Of a stretch of DNA of 64,000 nucleotides, positions 49,649-59,431 are shown piece by piece. The notes under the pieces were generated by a model. It had not been told where the DNA came from. It saw nothing but the letters and a program-made list of their open reading frames with translations, and did no database searches. The DNA is from Limanda limanda (Eukaryota; Chordata; Actinopteri; Pleuronectiformes; Pleuronectidae): contig NC_083651.1 of the NCBI RefSeq assembly GCF_963576545.1, forward strand, positions 22,308,248 to 22,372,247. Reading direction: 5' to 3'. Position 1 is the stretch's first letter. The number at the start of each line of letters is the position of its first letter. The position numbers and the translations under genes are program-made.

Positions 49649-50707
49649 ATGATGGCGGGAAAGAAAGGCAGAGGTAAAGGGGCGCAAGATACAGCGGAAA
49701 AGGATTCTCACCGTGCAGAACAAGCCGAGGACGACATGCGGGGAGATGAGGGCCAACATGGCGGCGACTCAACACCGGGAGTGATGCGCACAGGGCTTGA
49801 AACTATAAGTAAGCAGATCAGCGATCTCAAGTCTGAACTAAAGGAAGACTTAAAAATGTTCAAAGACGAAATTAAACGTGACATGAGAGAAGAACTCATC
49901 GAGTTCAAACAAGATGTTAACCGGCAGCTAGCTACAAACATGCTAGCCATGCAGGAGCACAACGAGAAAATCAACGAGATGGCCACGCGGATTGACGACA
50001 CCGAAACGTGGAGCGCGGAGGCTAACGCGGCCCTTCAGCAAACCATACAGGATCAGCAGAAGCTAGAAGACAAGCTGAATGACATAGAGTCGAGGGCAAG
50101 ACGAAACAACCTGAGGATCCACGGTGTGCCGGAGGACGCAGAACGAGGCTCGTTGATGGAGTTTGTCGAAAAAATGCTCCGGTCCGAACTCAAGCTGAAC
50201 AACGATGTGGATTTACAAATTCAACGCGCACACAGAGCCCTTGCGCCCAAACCGGGCCCAAACTCACCTCCGAGGTCTATTATCATTAATTTTCAGCAAT
50301 ACAGCACCAAGGAGATGGTTATCCAAAAAGCATGGCGACAGAAAATCACAATGGGAGAGAAACCGCTGTATTTTGATCATGACTATACAGCTACCGTTCT
50401 ACAACAGCGCAAGGCGTTCACCAATATCAAAAAGGCTCTCAAGGAAAAGGGCATTCGTTTCCAGACGCCCTTCACGCGGATGCGCATTCACTGGGAGAGC
50501 GGTGTGCAGGTGTACGGCAGTGCCTGGGAGGCAGCGCAGGAGCTCCGGCAGCGGGGATACAGCGTGGAGGTGCCAGAGAGACCACCCGGTAGGAGTCACC
50601 TGTTGGAGCTTCTCCAGCGGGCTACACCGTGGCAGCGAGTGGGATCAAATGCAGATGTAGGCACTGCCAGACGCGCTAAAGAGCGCCTACGGAAATTTCA
50701 GCATTGA
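49649..50707 (+). CDS. LINE ORF1 protein (L1 ORF1p-like RNA chaperone)
   Basis: The protein is about 352 residues from the first ATG (an open frame extends upstream to 49631 without a start codon; ATG at 49649 or 49652, the latter with A at -3 and G at +4). The N-terminal 40 residues are basic and low in complexity. A long coiled coil follows ('ISDLKSELKEDLKMFKDEIK' and further heptads to about residue 150). After 'DIESRARRNNLRIHGVPE' comes the RRM-like and C-terminal region typical of L1 ORF1p, which trimerises through the coil and coats LINE RNA as a nucleic-acid chaperone. The frame is intact. Length is close to that of human ORF1p (338 residues). Confidence 0.9.
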   Translation: MMAGKKGRGKGAQDTAEKDSHRAEQAEDDMRGDEGQHGGDSTPGVMRTGLETISKQISDLKSELKEDLKMFKDEIKRDMREELIEFKQDVNRQLATNMLAMQEHNEKINEMATRIDDTETWSAEANAALQQTIQDQQKLEDKLNDIESRARRNNLRIHGVPEDAERGSLMEFVEKMLRSELKLNNDVDLQIQRAHRALAPKPGPNSPPRSIIINFQQYSTKEMVIQKAWRQKITMGEKPLYFDHDYTATVLQQRKAFTNIKKALKEKGIRFQTPFTRMRIHWESGVQVYGSAWEAAQELRQRGYSVEVPERPPGRSHLLELLQRATPWQRVGSNADVGTARRAKERLRKFQH

Positions 50708-51079
50708 CGCCAGGAAGAACGGTAGTGTTTAAAAAAACTGATGATATACAAGCGACCCTTAACATAAAGATAAACATTGTATTCATGCGCTGGCTGGCGG
50801 GGCGAGGAGAGTTCGGCCCTACCAACGGACTCACACGTAAGTTCAAGTGACAGTTTGTAGCGGACTAATTGGGGAGGGGGCCCTTTCCTTGTGAGAGGTT
50901 TATTTCCCCCTCAGCTGAAAACTGAAGAATGCTCTTCAGACTTTGGAAGTCCTTTCACTTTATTATTATAATGCTTGTTCTAAGCCGTTCTGGGCTTGTT
51001 ATTGTGTTCCAGTTATCATTGGTTACTATGTTAAGCCTGTGGAAACATAATGTTGTAAGATTGACTCAGTTAAGTTACG

Positions 51080-54000
51080 ATGCATCCTGATGAGGTAAAG
51101 CTAATGTCCTTAAATGTGAACGGTTTGGGAAACCCGATTAAAAGGTCTAAGGTAATGGCAAAATTGAAAAAAGAGAAGGCAGATATTATTTTTATGCAAG
51201 AAACCCATCTCTCCCAACAAGAGCATGAGAAATTGAAACGATTTGGTTTTAAAAATACTTTCTATAATTCATATGTGCAAAGTCATAGAAGAGGGATTGC
51301 TATTCTGGTCGCTAATAAATTCAAATTTGAATCATTTAAAGAAATAAAAGAAAAGGAGGGCAGATATCTTATTGTTAAGGGTAGGATTGGACAGGATATA
51401 GTAACCTTAGTAAATGTATATGCACCACCTGATACTAACAAACTGTTTTTCAAATCATTAATGGATGTGATTGCACTGGAAGCTGAGGGTGTCTGTATAT
51501 GTGGTGGAGATTTTAATGTAGTATTAAATCAACATTTAGACACAACTAGCTTAACGAGAAATAGAAATAAATTATCAAAATTGATTAACACAGCCTGGGA
51601 TGATATCGGGTTTTGTGATGTCTGGAGACATATTAATCCATTTGACACAAATTACACTCACTACTCGGCTCCACATTGTACTTACTCCAGGATAGATTAT
51701 TTTTTTATGCCAAAAAGTGACTGTTATAGGGTAAAAGAATGTAGAATTGGGGTAGCTGATGTCTCTGACCACAGTGCTGTGTACTTGACAGTTCAAATAC
51801 AAGGAAGGAAGAGGAAGACGGGTTGGAGGTTAAATGTAGGTATGTTAAATAACAAAGCAGCTGTAGAACAGATAAAACTGGAAATTAAGGATTATTTGAA
51901 GATAAATGACAACGGAGAGGTGGACCCATCTATACTGTGGGACTCATTGAAGGCGGTGATGCGTGGGAATTTGATTGCTTTAACAGCATTACACAAAAAA
52001 AAGAAAATCATGGAATATAATAACCTGGTATTAGATTTATCAAATGTGGAGCAACAACATAAAAAAAACAGAGACCCAGAACTGCTGGTGCATATAAAAC
52101 AATTAAGGAAACAGATGAATGATCTATTAGAACAAGAAGTTGAGAAGACGGCCCGATTCTATAAGCAGACCTATTATGAATCAGGTCCTAAAGCAGCCAA
52201 ATTACTTGCCCGACGCTTGCGTAAACAACAAGTGGATAGTACCATCCATAAGATACGGGACCCAGAAACAAATCATTTGAAATATCAACCACAGGAAATA
52301 GAGGCCATTTTTCTAAATTATTATAAACAATTGTATACAGAGACCTCTGATACCAAAGTGGAAGCCATGCAAATGTTTCTTAATGAGCTTGATTTGCCTT
52401 GTATTGGCAAAGTACAAAATGATTTCATTATAGCAGATTTTACACTAGAAGAAATAAATAATACAATTGGCAACTTAAAATCAAGTAAGACTCCAGGTAG
52501 TGATGGCTTCCCTGCGGAGTGGTATAAAACCTTTAAAGAAGAACTAGCTCCACTCCTTCTAAAAACATTTAATTGGATTAAAAGAGAATGTAAACTTCCA
52601 CCATCATGGAATGAGGCAGTCATTACAGTACTACCAAAGGAGGGCAAAGATAGGGAATTTAGTAGTAATTATAGGCCTATTTCAATTCTCAATGTAGATT
52701 ATAAAATGTACACAGCCATTATCGCAAAAAGACTTGAGAATATTCTCCCACAATTAATAGATGAAGACCAAACAGGATTTGTAAAAAGCCGACAAACGCA
52801 TGACAATATTAGAAGGACTCTACATTTGATGGATAGAATAGAAAGGGAAAATAAAAAGGCGGTAGTGCTAAGCCTCGACGCCGAAAAGGCTTTTGATCGG
52901 GTCAATTGGCAATTCCTGTATCAAACTTTAGATAGATTTGGCTTCAATGAGCAATCTGTAGATCTAATAAGAACACTTTATCAACAGCCAACAGCAAAAA
53001 TTAAAATGAATGGGTCATTATCTCCATCATTTATATTACAAAGAGGAACTAGACAAGGTTGTTGTCTCAGCCCCACATTATTTGCTTTTTATATTGAACC
53101 CCTAGCCCAGACAATCCGTCAACATGAACAACTACAAGGCATCACAATTGGACATAGAGATCATTTAATTAGTTTATTCGCGGACGATATTTTGGTCCAT
53201 TTAGTGGATCCTGAGAAGTCGTTCCCCATATTGATGGACATCCTCGAAGAATTTAATTATTATGCTGGTTACAAACTAAATATTACAAAGACACAACTTT
53301 TGTCATTTAATTACAAGCCTTCAGAAGAAATAAAACATAGGCATGATTTAAAATGGGATATGGAAGAAATAAAATATTTAGGCGTAATCATTACAAAAAA
53401 TTTGAACAGATTATACGAGGCAAACTATAATTTGATTAATCAGAATATTAAAAAGGATATTGAACGATGGTCCACCTATCCATTGGATTTTGGCAGTAAG
53501 ATAAATGTAATTAAAATGAACATGTTGTCTAGATTGCTATACCTGTTTCAAGTTTTGCCAGTAGGGGTTCCTAAACACCAGTTCTTTACCTGGGATAGAC
53601 TTATTTCTAAATTTATCTGGGATGGAAAGAAGCCTATAATAAGATACACAACACTGCAGTTGGCCAAGCATAAAGGAGGAATGGCACTCCCAAATCTCAA
53701 AGATTATTTTTATGCAGCTCAGTTCCGTCCCCTTTTTCTGTGGTGTAATGATAACTATTTTGCTAGATGGAAGGAAATTGAGACATATGTTGAGGGTTAT
53801 CAGATCCAGTCGGTTTTAGGAGAAAAAGAAATCCCCCTATTAGTCAAAAGTCAAATATATTCAATAACATCCGGCTCTCTGGAGTTTTGGTTTGATTTTG
53901 TAAGGCAATTCAAACTAAGGAAAGACCAGAAAGTACTTAGATGGTTAGCCTTTGACACTCAATTTAGACCAGGAGAAAATGATGCCATATTTAAGCAATG

Positions 54001-54310
54001 GGGAGTAAAAGGTATTAAGGCAGTGTGTACACTGATGGAAAAAAACAAAGAATTACAGACTTTCCAAAAACTAAAAGAAACTTTTTCTCTTCATAATCGG
54101 GACTTATTTAGGTATATACAATTTAGAGATTATTATAATAAAGAATTGAAGATGGAAATTTCTCACGAAATAAACCCAGTTATAAAGAATATGATCAATG
54201 CATATAAACCAAATAGTAAAAGTGTAAAAGTAATCTCCATGTTTTATGACAGTATTATGGAATGTAAGGGTAACTCAACATTGTATCTAAAATTAAGGTG
54301 GGAAAAATAA
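51080..54310 (+). CDS. LINE ORF2 protein: APE endonuclease and reverse transcriptase
   Basis: 1076 codons from the ATG in good length for most of an L1-type ORF2p. Residues 1-240 form an APE-like endonuclease, with 'SLNVNGLG' (N12/N14), 'QETH' (E41), 'VYAPP' (113-117), 'GGDFNVV' (D144, N146), 'SRIDYFF' (203) and 'SDHSAV' (D230, H231). The reverse transcriptase covers about 440-780 with 'KTPGSDGFPAEWY', 'YRPISILNVDYK', 'SLDAEKAFDRVNW' (about 598), 'GTRQGCCLSPTLFA' and the catalytic 'FADD' (about 700). All catalytic residues that I can check are present. The frame is closed by TAA at 54308-54310, well before the usual C-terminus; the same frame then reopens without a shift (next entry). The enzyme nicks target DNA and reverse-transcribes LINE RNA there. 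Confidence 0.95.
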   Translation: MHPDEVKLMSLNVNGLGNPIKRSKVMAKLKKEKADIIFMQETHLSQQEHEKLKRFGFKNTFYNSYVQSHRRGIAILVANKFKFESFKEIKEKEGRYLIVKGRIGQDIVTLVNVYAPPDTNKLFFKSLMDVIALEAEGVCICGGDFNVVLNQHLDTTSLTRNRNKLSKLINTAWDDIGFCDVWRHINPFDTNYTHYSAPHCTYSRIDYFFMPKSDCYRVKECRIGVADVSDHSAVYLTVQIQGRKRKTGWRLNVGMLNNKAAVEQIKLEIKDYLKINDNGEVDPSILWDSLKAVMRGNLIALTALHKKKKIMEYNNLVLDLSNVEQQHKKNRDPELLVHIKQLRKQMNDLLEQEVEKTARFYKQTYYESGPKAAKLLARRLRKQQVDSTIHKIRDPETNHLKYQPQEIEAIFLNYYKQLYTETSDTKVEAMQMFLNELDLPCIGKVQNDFIIADFTLEEINNTIGNLKSSKTPGSDGFPAEWYKTFKEELAPLLLKTFNWIKRECKLPPSWNEAVITVLPKEGKDREFSSNYRPISILNVDYKMYTAIIAKRLENILPQLIDEDQTGFVKSRQTHDNIRRTLHLMDRIERENKKAVVLSLDAEKAFDRVNWQFLYQTLDRFGFNEQSVDLIRTLYQQPTAKIKMNGSLSPSFILQRGTRQGCCLSPTLFAFYIEPLAQTIRQHEQLQGITIGHRDHLISLFADDILVHLVDPEKSFPILMDILEEFNYYAGYKLNITKTQLLSFNYKPSEEIKHRHDLKWDMEEIKYLGVIITKNLNRLYEANYNLINQNIKKDIERWSTYPLDFGSKINVIKMNMLSRLLYLFQVLPVGVPKHQFFTWDRLISKFIWDGKKPIIRYTTLQLAKHKGGMALPNLKDYFYAAQFRPLFLWCNDNYFARWKEIETYVEGYQIQSVLGEKEIPLLVKSQIYSITSGSLEFWFDFVRQFKLRKDQKVLRWLAFDTQFRPGENDAIFKQWGVKGIKAVCTLMEKNKELQTFQKLKETFSLHNRDLFRYIQFRDYYNKELKMEISHEINPVIKNMINAYKPNSKSVKVISMFYDSIMECKGNSTLYLKLRWEK

Positions 54311-54859
54311 TTAAATGTAGACATTTCATCAGATGTATGGTACGATATGTGTGAAACTCAACATACTTCCACAAATTCACAACAACTGAGGGCTTTCAAC
54401 TGGAAAAATTTGGTGCGGTTTTTTATTACACCTAAAATCAGCAGTAAAGCATCTTCAACACCCCAACCATGTTGGAGACAGTGTGGCTGCTTAGAAGCAC
54501 ACCACACGCATAGTTTTTGGAGTTGTGAAAAACTGAAGTCATTTTGGAAAGAGGTACATTTAATCTTAATTAATGTGCTTGGATATAAGATTCCTTTGTC
54601 ATGCACTGTCTTGTACTTAGGTCACATTTCACTGGTTACTATACAGAGGGACAGATACTTGGTAAAAGTACTCCTTACAGCAGCAAGGAAAACCATAACT
54701 AGAAGCTGGTATAAACCTGATTCACCTAAACAGCAACAATGGTTTGATGTCATTCAGGAAATAAGGACAATGGAACGACTGACTTGTGTGATACGTTTGA
54801 GGTTAGATTTGTATGCTAAGAGATGGCAGAAGTGGATACTTTACTTCGACGAACTATAA
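54311..54859 (+). pseudogene. C-terminal remainder of LINE ORF2 after an in-frame stop
   Basis: This segment is in the same reading frame as the 51080 ORF and would complete a protein of about 1259 codons, the usual size for L1-clade ORF2p. It includes the cysteine-rich C-terminal motif 'CWRQCGCLEAHHTHSFWSC' (C-x3-C-x8-H-x4-C), which L1 elements need for retrotransposition. A single TAA codon separates it from the RT portion, with no frameshift. So this copy is predicted to make a protein lacking the Cys-rich end. The alternative is a sequencing or assembly error at one base. Confidence 0.9.
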
Positions 54860-55122
54860 GGACACTGGCTCACAGTCTGTTTGCATTCAAGTGTAAGGCA
54901 GCTACTTGAGCTGCGCTTAATCTTTACATAGGTATGTATTTCATCTTTTTATCTACACCAAGTTTTCCCGCAGGCTCCGTTTTTGTTTGTTTTTGTTATA
55001 ATTGTTTGTTCATTACTGTATGTTTGTTTTATCTGCACTGAATTAACATCTGCAAGTTGATCTTACTATGTGTAGTTGTGATGTGCTAAAAACTCAATAA
55101 AAACTAAAGTATAAAAAAAAAA

Positions 55123-55135
55123 AAAATCCATCATA
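55123..55135 (+). repeat. Right target-site duplication of the LINE
   Basis: Exact repeat of 49518-49530, directly after the A-run. Its first three or four A residues cannot be told from the A-tail. Confidence 0.9.
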
Positions 55136-56175
55136 AAAGTTATTTCACAGATAGTACAGACTCCTTGGCCTGGTACCAACTTGATGTAAATAAGGATCAG
55201 TATATCCAAGTAAAAAAGCCATTCAATTAAATTCAGGTGACCACAAATATGACTTGGGTAATTGATGTTGCTCCATTTCTGCTGTATCACATAATCCATA
55301 AACATTTCAGAAATCACAAGTGAATTAGATAAGCGATTTTATGACTTTGTGTGAATTTAAATTTTTCCTGCAGCCTCGTCATCAAAACTAAGTAAACAGG
55401 CTTAGAGCTACAATGATAAGTGGATAAACTTGTGAGGTCATCGGAAAAAAAGAATCCAGAACTTGTTTTGAGAATAATGTAAATCCGTTTGTGTTCTTTA
55501 TGGACGTGTTCACAGGACACCTTCATTCATCCTCCCTGCTTGTTTACCTTCGTAACTGTTGGTGATGCCAATGTAAAGCTTAAAGGTGTCAGGGAAGTTA
55601 CTAGTTTTCCTTTTCCACCTCGCCTGCCCTCTTACTTCTATTCTAAGATTTCACACACGTCTCCTTCTCAGCGGGAGGTTTGTTTCCTCCGCTCGGTCTT
55701 GCAGGCTGTGCTCCTCCAACATTGATCTCGATCTCTCTCCTCTGATCTGTGATCACACTGTGTTGCCTTTTCTCTCTCTTTCAAACCCTTGAGTGTGAAA
55801 CGATGTTGTGTGCCGATGTTTTTCTGAGGTTGTTGTGGTTGCCTTTTTCATCCGTTATGTGCAACAAGGCATTTGTGCACGTGAAGTAACAGGTATATAT
55901 ACGTATTTCTGGGCATGTATAAAGCAATAAATATACATGTGTCTGCAAGTATGGCAGAAAAAAGACCCACACAGGTGTTTAAATTAATTGAATAGAAGCT
56001 CAGTGGTACATATTTGAGGTCTGAACTTCCAGTCCTGACAAACCAAAATGTCAGAGCCAAAACGTCTCATCACATCAAAGAAAATCGTGAAATTACTTGA
56101 ATTAAATTGGTGCCGTTGTCAATATGCTCCGCTCTTATATCTCTCTCTCATTCCTTGTCACTCTCCCCTCTGAAG
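55136..56175 (+). other. Tomosyn intron D-E, part after the LINE
   Basis: Ordinary intron sequence that ends with the pyrimidine tract 'ccttgtcactctcccctctg' and the acceptor AAG. Nothing else is recognised. Confidence 0.75.
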
Positions 56176-56259
56176 CTGCTTATAGGGTTTGAGAGCGGGA
56201 CGGTCGTACAATGGGACCTCCGGTGCAAGAAGGCTGACTTCAGAATCTACTACGATGAG
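56176..56259 (+). CDS. stxbp5l: Tomosyn exon E, WD40 propeller
   Basis: The 84-nt exon is in phase 0 at both ends. The acceptor is 'cactctcccctctgaag' and the donor 'gag|gtgagtcc'. It encodes LLIGFESGTVVQWDLRCKKA and DFRIYYDE, a WD repeat ending in 'VVQWDL'. It joins directly after '...DSPKDEGK' of exon D. 'GFESGTVV' and 'KKAD' are closer to STXBP5, while 'YYDE' is closer to STXBP5L, by memory. Q in 'VVQWDL' and the cysteine in 'LRCKK' differ from the human forms that I recall, as expected for a fish paralogue. Confidence 0.94.
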
Positions 56260-57399
56260 GTGAGTCCCCACTCTGCACTCCTGTTATCACCAACTCAAAG
56301 TCGTTCATAAGTGAATCATGTTGACACGGACGTACGTGATCGATGTAGCTAAATATTTACAAACCTTCCATGACTACAGAATCCTGTGGAAACAAGGACT
56401 TGTCTTTTTTGCTATTTCCAAGTGAAGGAAACAAACAGGTGAAGAATAAAGTTTCACCCAGTTAGAAGTGCCGTGCAAAACAAGACTCTGTCCTTTGTGT
56501 TTGATGATGTTTAGCTTGTGTGGCCTTGCTTTTAAATGGCCATCTGACCACCTGAACAATAATTCAGATATCCAACTGATCAAGACAAAAATCTGAATAA
56601 GACACTGCTGTGTAAACAACATTTACGGGTGACCTTAACCTGCAAAAGGTATATACTGACTACATTTTCCTGCTCTTCCTTTCATCAGGTATAGAAGCCT
56701 CAGTGAAAATGCACATTGTGAAACAACACAGCCAAAATAAAAACCTGACTATAAAACCTGATTCTGATTCTGTAAAGTAGATGAAACTAGTCTTAATTGA
56801 ATAGCTTCAAATTCGTCAAATTTTTGCCTATTCAGTATTTCTATTACAGTATACACACGGCCACATACACAGTCAGGTTCATACACAACCACTGTCAAAC
56901 TCACACACACATCTGCTGATTTAATCTGTTTGTTTTTTTTAACCTCTGTGGCCTCAAACCCAATTTGCCCCTTGGACAATTTCGCCTCGTAGCGCTGATC
57001 TTCTGCATCTCTCATCTCCTGTCACATCTCCCATGAAGAGTCACATCCTGCCCACAGTCATTAAGGTGGTCTCATGTGCATCACCTCCAGCGTAGCATGG
57101 CATCTCTGTGTCACACCTCTTCAGCTGAGTACAAACAAAACAACAAAGACGAGGACAGCAGGGCCAAGCTTCAATATGTTATACTTGTGGTCATGTTGGT
57201 GAACCATGAATTGCATTGCACTTTATTGTTTATTTTGTTTGGGTTTTCTGTTTTGATCTTGTTGCTGTTGTTAACCTTTTATTTTCTTTAAAAAAAAAAA
57301 AAACAAAGCAAATTCACAGTTATGCAGTTAGTGAAGGAAATAATCTGTGAGTAGAAACTTTTGTGGTTTAGTAATGTTGTATCTCTGTCGTTGGCACAG
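56260..57399 (+). other. Tomosyn intron E-F (1.1 kb)
   Basis: A short intron with an A-run at about 57292-57303 and no other recognisable content. Confidence 0.85.
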
Positions 57400-57523
57400 G
57401 CCATTCACTCAGTGAGCTGGCATCATGAAGGGAAGCAGTTCATGTGCAGTCACTCAGACGGCAGCCTGACCATGTGGAACCTCAGAAACACCACCAAGCC
57501 AGTCCAGGTCACCTTCCCTCATG
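57400..57523 (+). CDS. stxbp5l: Tomosyn exon F (last found in window), WD40 propeller
   Basis: The 124-nt exon starts in phase 0 and ends one base into a glycine codon. The acceptor is 'tgtcgttggcacag' and the donor 'catg|gtgaga'. It encodes AIHSVSWHHEGKQFMCSHSD, GSLTMWNLRNTTKPVQVTFP and H. 'HHEGKQFMCSHSDGSLT.WN' is a near-invariant tomosyn block. 'MCSHSDGSL' is the STXBP5L form and 'KPVQ' the STXBP5 form. The next exon should encode the 'CKPILKVE' block; it is not visible in the remaining 6.4 kb, so that intron is long and holds the palindromic region, or the gene continues past 64000. Confidence 0.95.
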
Positions 57524-58785
57524 GTGAGATTCACACCCACACCACTACACTGTTTTTATTATTAAACAGAATCGAGCCTTTATGTTCCCCAAGCTGGAAA
57601 AACCGGGTCACTGGGCTGATCACTGACACAACAGACAGAAATGACACGTCGTTTAGGATACATCTTAAATTTGATCAATCTACTGTAGAACAAATTCATG
57701 GTTAACTACCTGTCTATGGGTTCAGATTCAAACACTTATATGGCATAAAAAAGTATTTATGTAAATACAGACTATACCTCTACTTAAGGGGAAGTAGATT
57801 CATAAGAAGATCACAGAGCCGTGTGAATGTGAGTCTTTTACTGGTGGTCATAAAACACTTATAGTGGACATTTTGTGGACTGTTCCAGTTGCCCCATATG
57901 ATTACATTACTGCTGCCATGTTGTAGCTGCCAGCAGAGGTAATCTACTGGACAGATTACACAAGTTTTTGTGAGTATCCACACATTTTAAACATAGGCCC
58001 CGGGTTAAAAAAATATCAGAATTCCCCTTAAATCATCAATCTTTTAATGGTCATCCAGACTAGATAAGTGGAATTATAAATGCAGCCTGTTTACCATTGT
58101 CAAATCCTTGGAGTCACTCCTGGTTATCATGGCTTGGTGGAGCAGTGCAGCTGTGTAGAGCCATCAGCTTCGTATTATTCACACCACGCTTGTTGCCAAG
58201 GGTCTTCACATCCAGAGTGCATGACAAAGCAAATCTGGCTCTGAGTTGAGAATAGTGGGTTGAATGATTCCCTCTTTAAACCTAATCCTGAATCCCCTTC
58301 TGCCAACTCATCTTCCCTTTGTTTCCCCCGTTCCCTGCCACCCTTATGTTGTCAGATATCTGGTGGTGAATAATTCTGCTGTGACTTGTGATCTGTGATC
58401 TCAGGGCAGAATCACAAAAGAGTGAAGCAAGAGGGGGGGTAGTGGGCGAGGAATGTCAAGGACGGAACAGCAGTTCCTAATACCTGGTTAAATACCAGCA
58501 GATTGTTTACATAACAGATAAAGGAAAAGGACAGAAGCAATTGAACATGAACAGAGGTGAATTTAGAATTGGGAAAAGAAGAAGCATGAACTGTAAACAT
58601 GTCAAGTCCCTTCATTCTGGTATTAAATAAATGAAGTGGTCGAACCCTGCAGTCTGAGCATCACGCCCCGGAACCCACCTGTGATACAAATGCTTTCATG
58701 CTCACAGTTACTCTGTATTGATTTTTATTTTCGTCATGCGTTGTTTGCTGGACACAGTTGTTGTGCTCAGATGTTGTGCTGTGCA
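57524..58785 (+). other. Start of the next tomosyn intron, nothing seen
   Basis: No exon with good splice sites and no repeat that I can name. A short coding-like extension beyond the donor of exon F (to 57705) is just intron read-through. Confidence 0.6.
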
Positions 58786-58990
58786 ACCCAGTCTCATCAG
58801 GAAACGTTCAGTGGGAACGTTGGTCCACTTGGACAAACGTTTCCATCTCACAATCTGGCCTATCAGATTGTGAGATGGAAACGTTTGGTCCGCCCATTGT
58901 TTTGCATTGACGTGTTTTCACGTCACGTGACTCCCGAGTTCCCGTCTACGGAAAGGAAAACATGGCGGACAGTCCTTGTTTTTTCAGATA
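58786..58990. repeat. Hairpin-bearing repeat-like segment
   Basis: It starts with 'caacccagtctcatcaggaa', followed by repeated 'gaacgtt' or 'aaacgtt' motifs, the long hairpin at 58834-58887, then 'gtgttttcacgtcacgtgac' and 'aacatggcggac'. Sequences opening with 'caacccagtctca' are, as I recall, found often in fish genomes as parts of DNA transposon-like repeats. I cannot name the family. Confidence 0.4.
58834..58887. repeat. Perfect 24-bp hairpin, 6-nt loop
   Basis: The left arm 'caaacgtttccatctcacaa' plus 'tctg' (58834-58857) is the exact reverse complement of the right arm at 58864-58887, with loop 'gcctat'. Pairing extends outward through 'ggac' and 'gtcc' after a one-base bulge. Confidence 0.95.
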
Positions 58991-59289
58991 AAAATATGAT
59001 TTTGTAACTTAGTCTGGGCATAAAAATACATTCTGACACCATTTCTAGCGAGAAATGTGGTCTTTGCTTCCACAGTCTTCAGCCAGTTCGTGCTTATGAT
59101 ATATATTTTAATAGTTATCACGAATGTTTTTTTCGTTGCTATGATGGTTGCTATGGACGCTGCCATGCCGAGAACCACGTCGTAGCGTGCTGTTTAAATC
59201 ACCGTCCCTGCGTGGTGTCGTTCAGTGCTCGTGAATGTTATTCATGTTAAATAATATTAATATTTGAGGCTAGATTACACCTCTAATGC

Positions 59290-59431
59290 GAAGGATCTTG
59301 CGAGTCTGTTCAGAGGCGGACCGAGTCCGCCACCGGACCGAGTCCGCCACCGGAAATAACGTGTGGCTGTCAACATCCGGTCCCTTTAACTAGAAGCTGC
59401 GTCATACACACGGAGCATTTGGGAGACCACG
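59290..59431 (+). promoter_or_regulatory. Candidate CpG-rich promoter of the unknown unit
   Basis: A GC-rich stretch contains a perfect 17-bp tandem duplication, 'ggaccgagtccgccacc' at 59318-59334 and 59335-59351, which also holds the small inverted repeat 'ggcgga'/'tccgcc', then ETS-like 'accggaaat', 'catccggtccc' and 'tgcgtcata'. It directly precedes an ATG with a consensus donor 21 nt later. No TATA box is seen. Promoter activity is inference. Confidence 0.35.

Larger units (their letters stand above)
49531..55125 (+). mobile_element. End-to-end L1/Tx1-clade LINE, nearly intact
   Basis: The element begins with 'gacttccggttggctacaga' and a G+C-rich 5' UTR, then has ORF1 (from 49649), a 372-nt gap, ORF2 (51080 to 54859 with one internal stop), a 3' UTR, the polyadenylation signal AATAAA at 55096-55101 and a run of 14 A (55113-55126). 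It is flanked by a 10-13 bp target-site duplication. Such features are expected of target-primed reverse transcription by an L1-type element. It lies in the sense direction in a tomosyn intron, so its polyA signal could in principle truncate the host transcript. Intact TSDs and nearly intact frames suggest a young insertion. The exact subfamily (L1 versus Tx1-like) is not resolved. Confidence 0.95.

Noticed and set aside
49708..50001. Minus-strand open frame over LINE ORF1
   Set aside because: It is a shadow of the ORF1 coiled-coil coding sequence in the opposite strand.
57524..57705. Extension of the exon F reading frame into the intron
   Set aside because: The donor 'catg|gtgaga' at the family-conserved exon end is good, and the extension has no tomosyn similarity.
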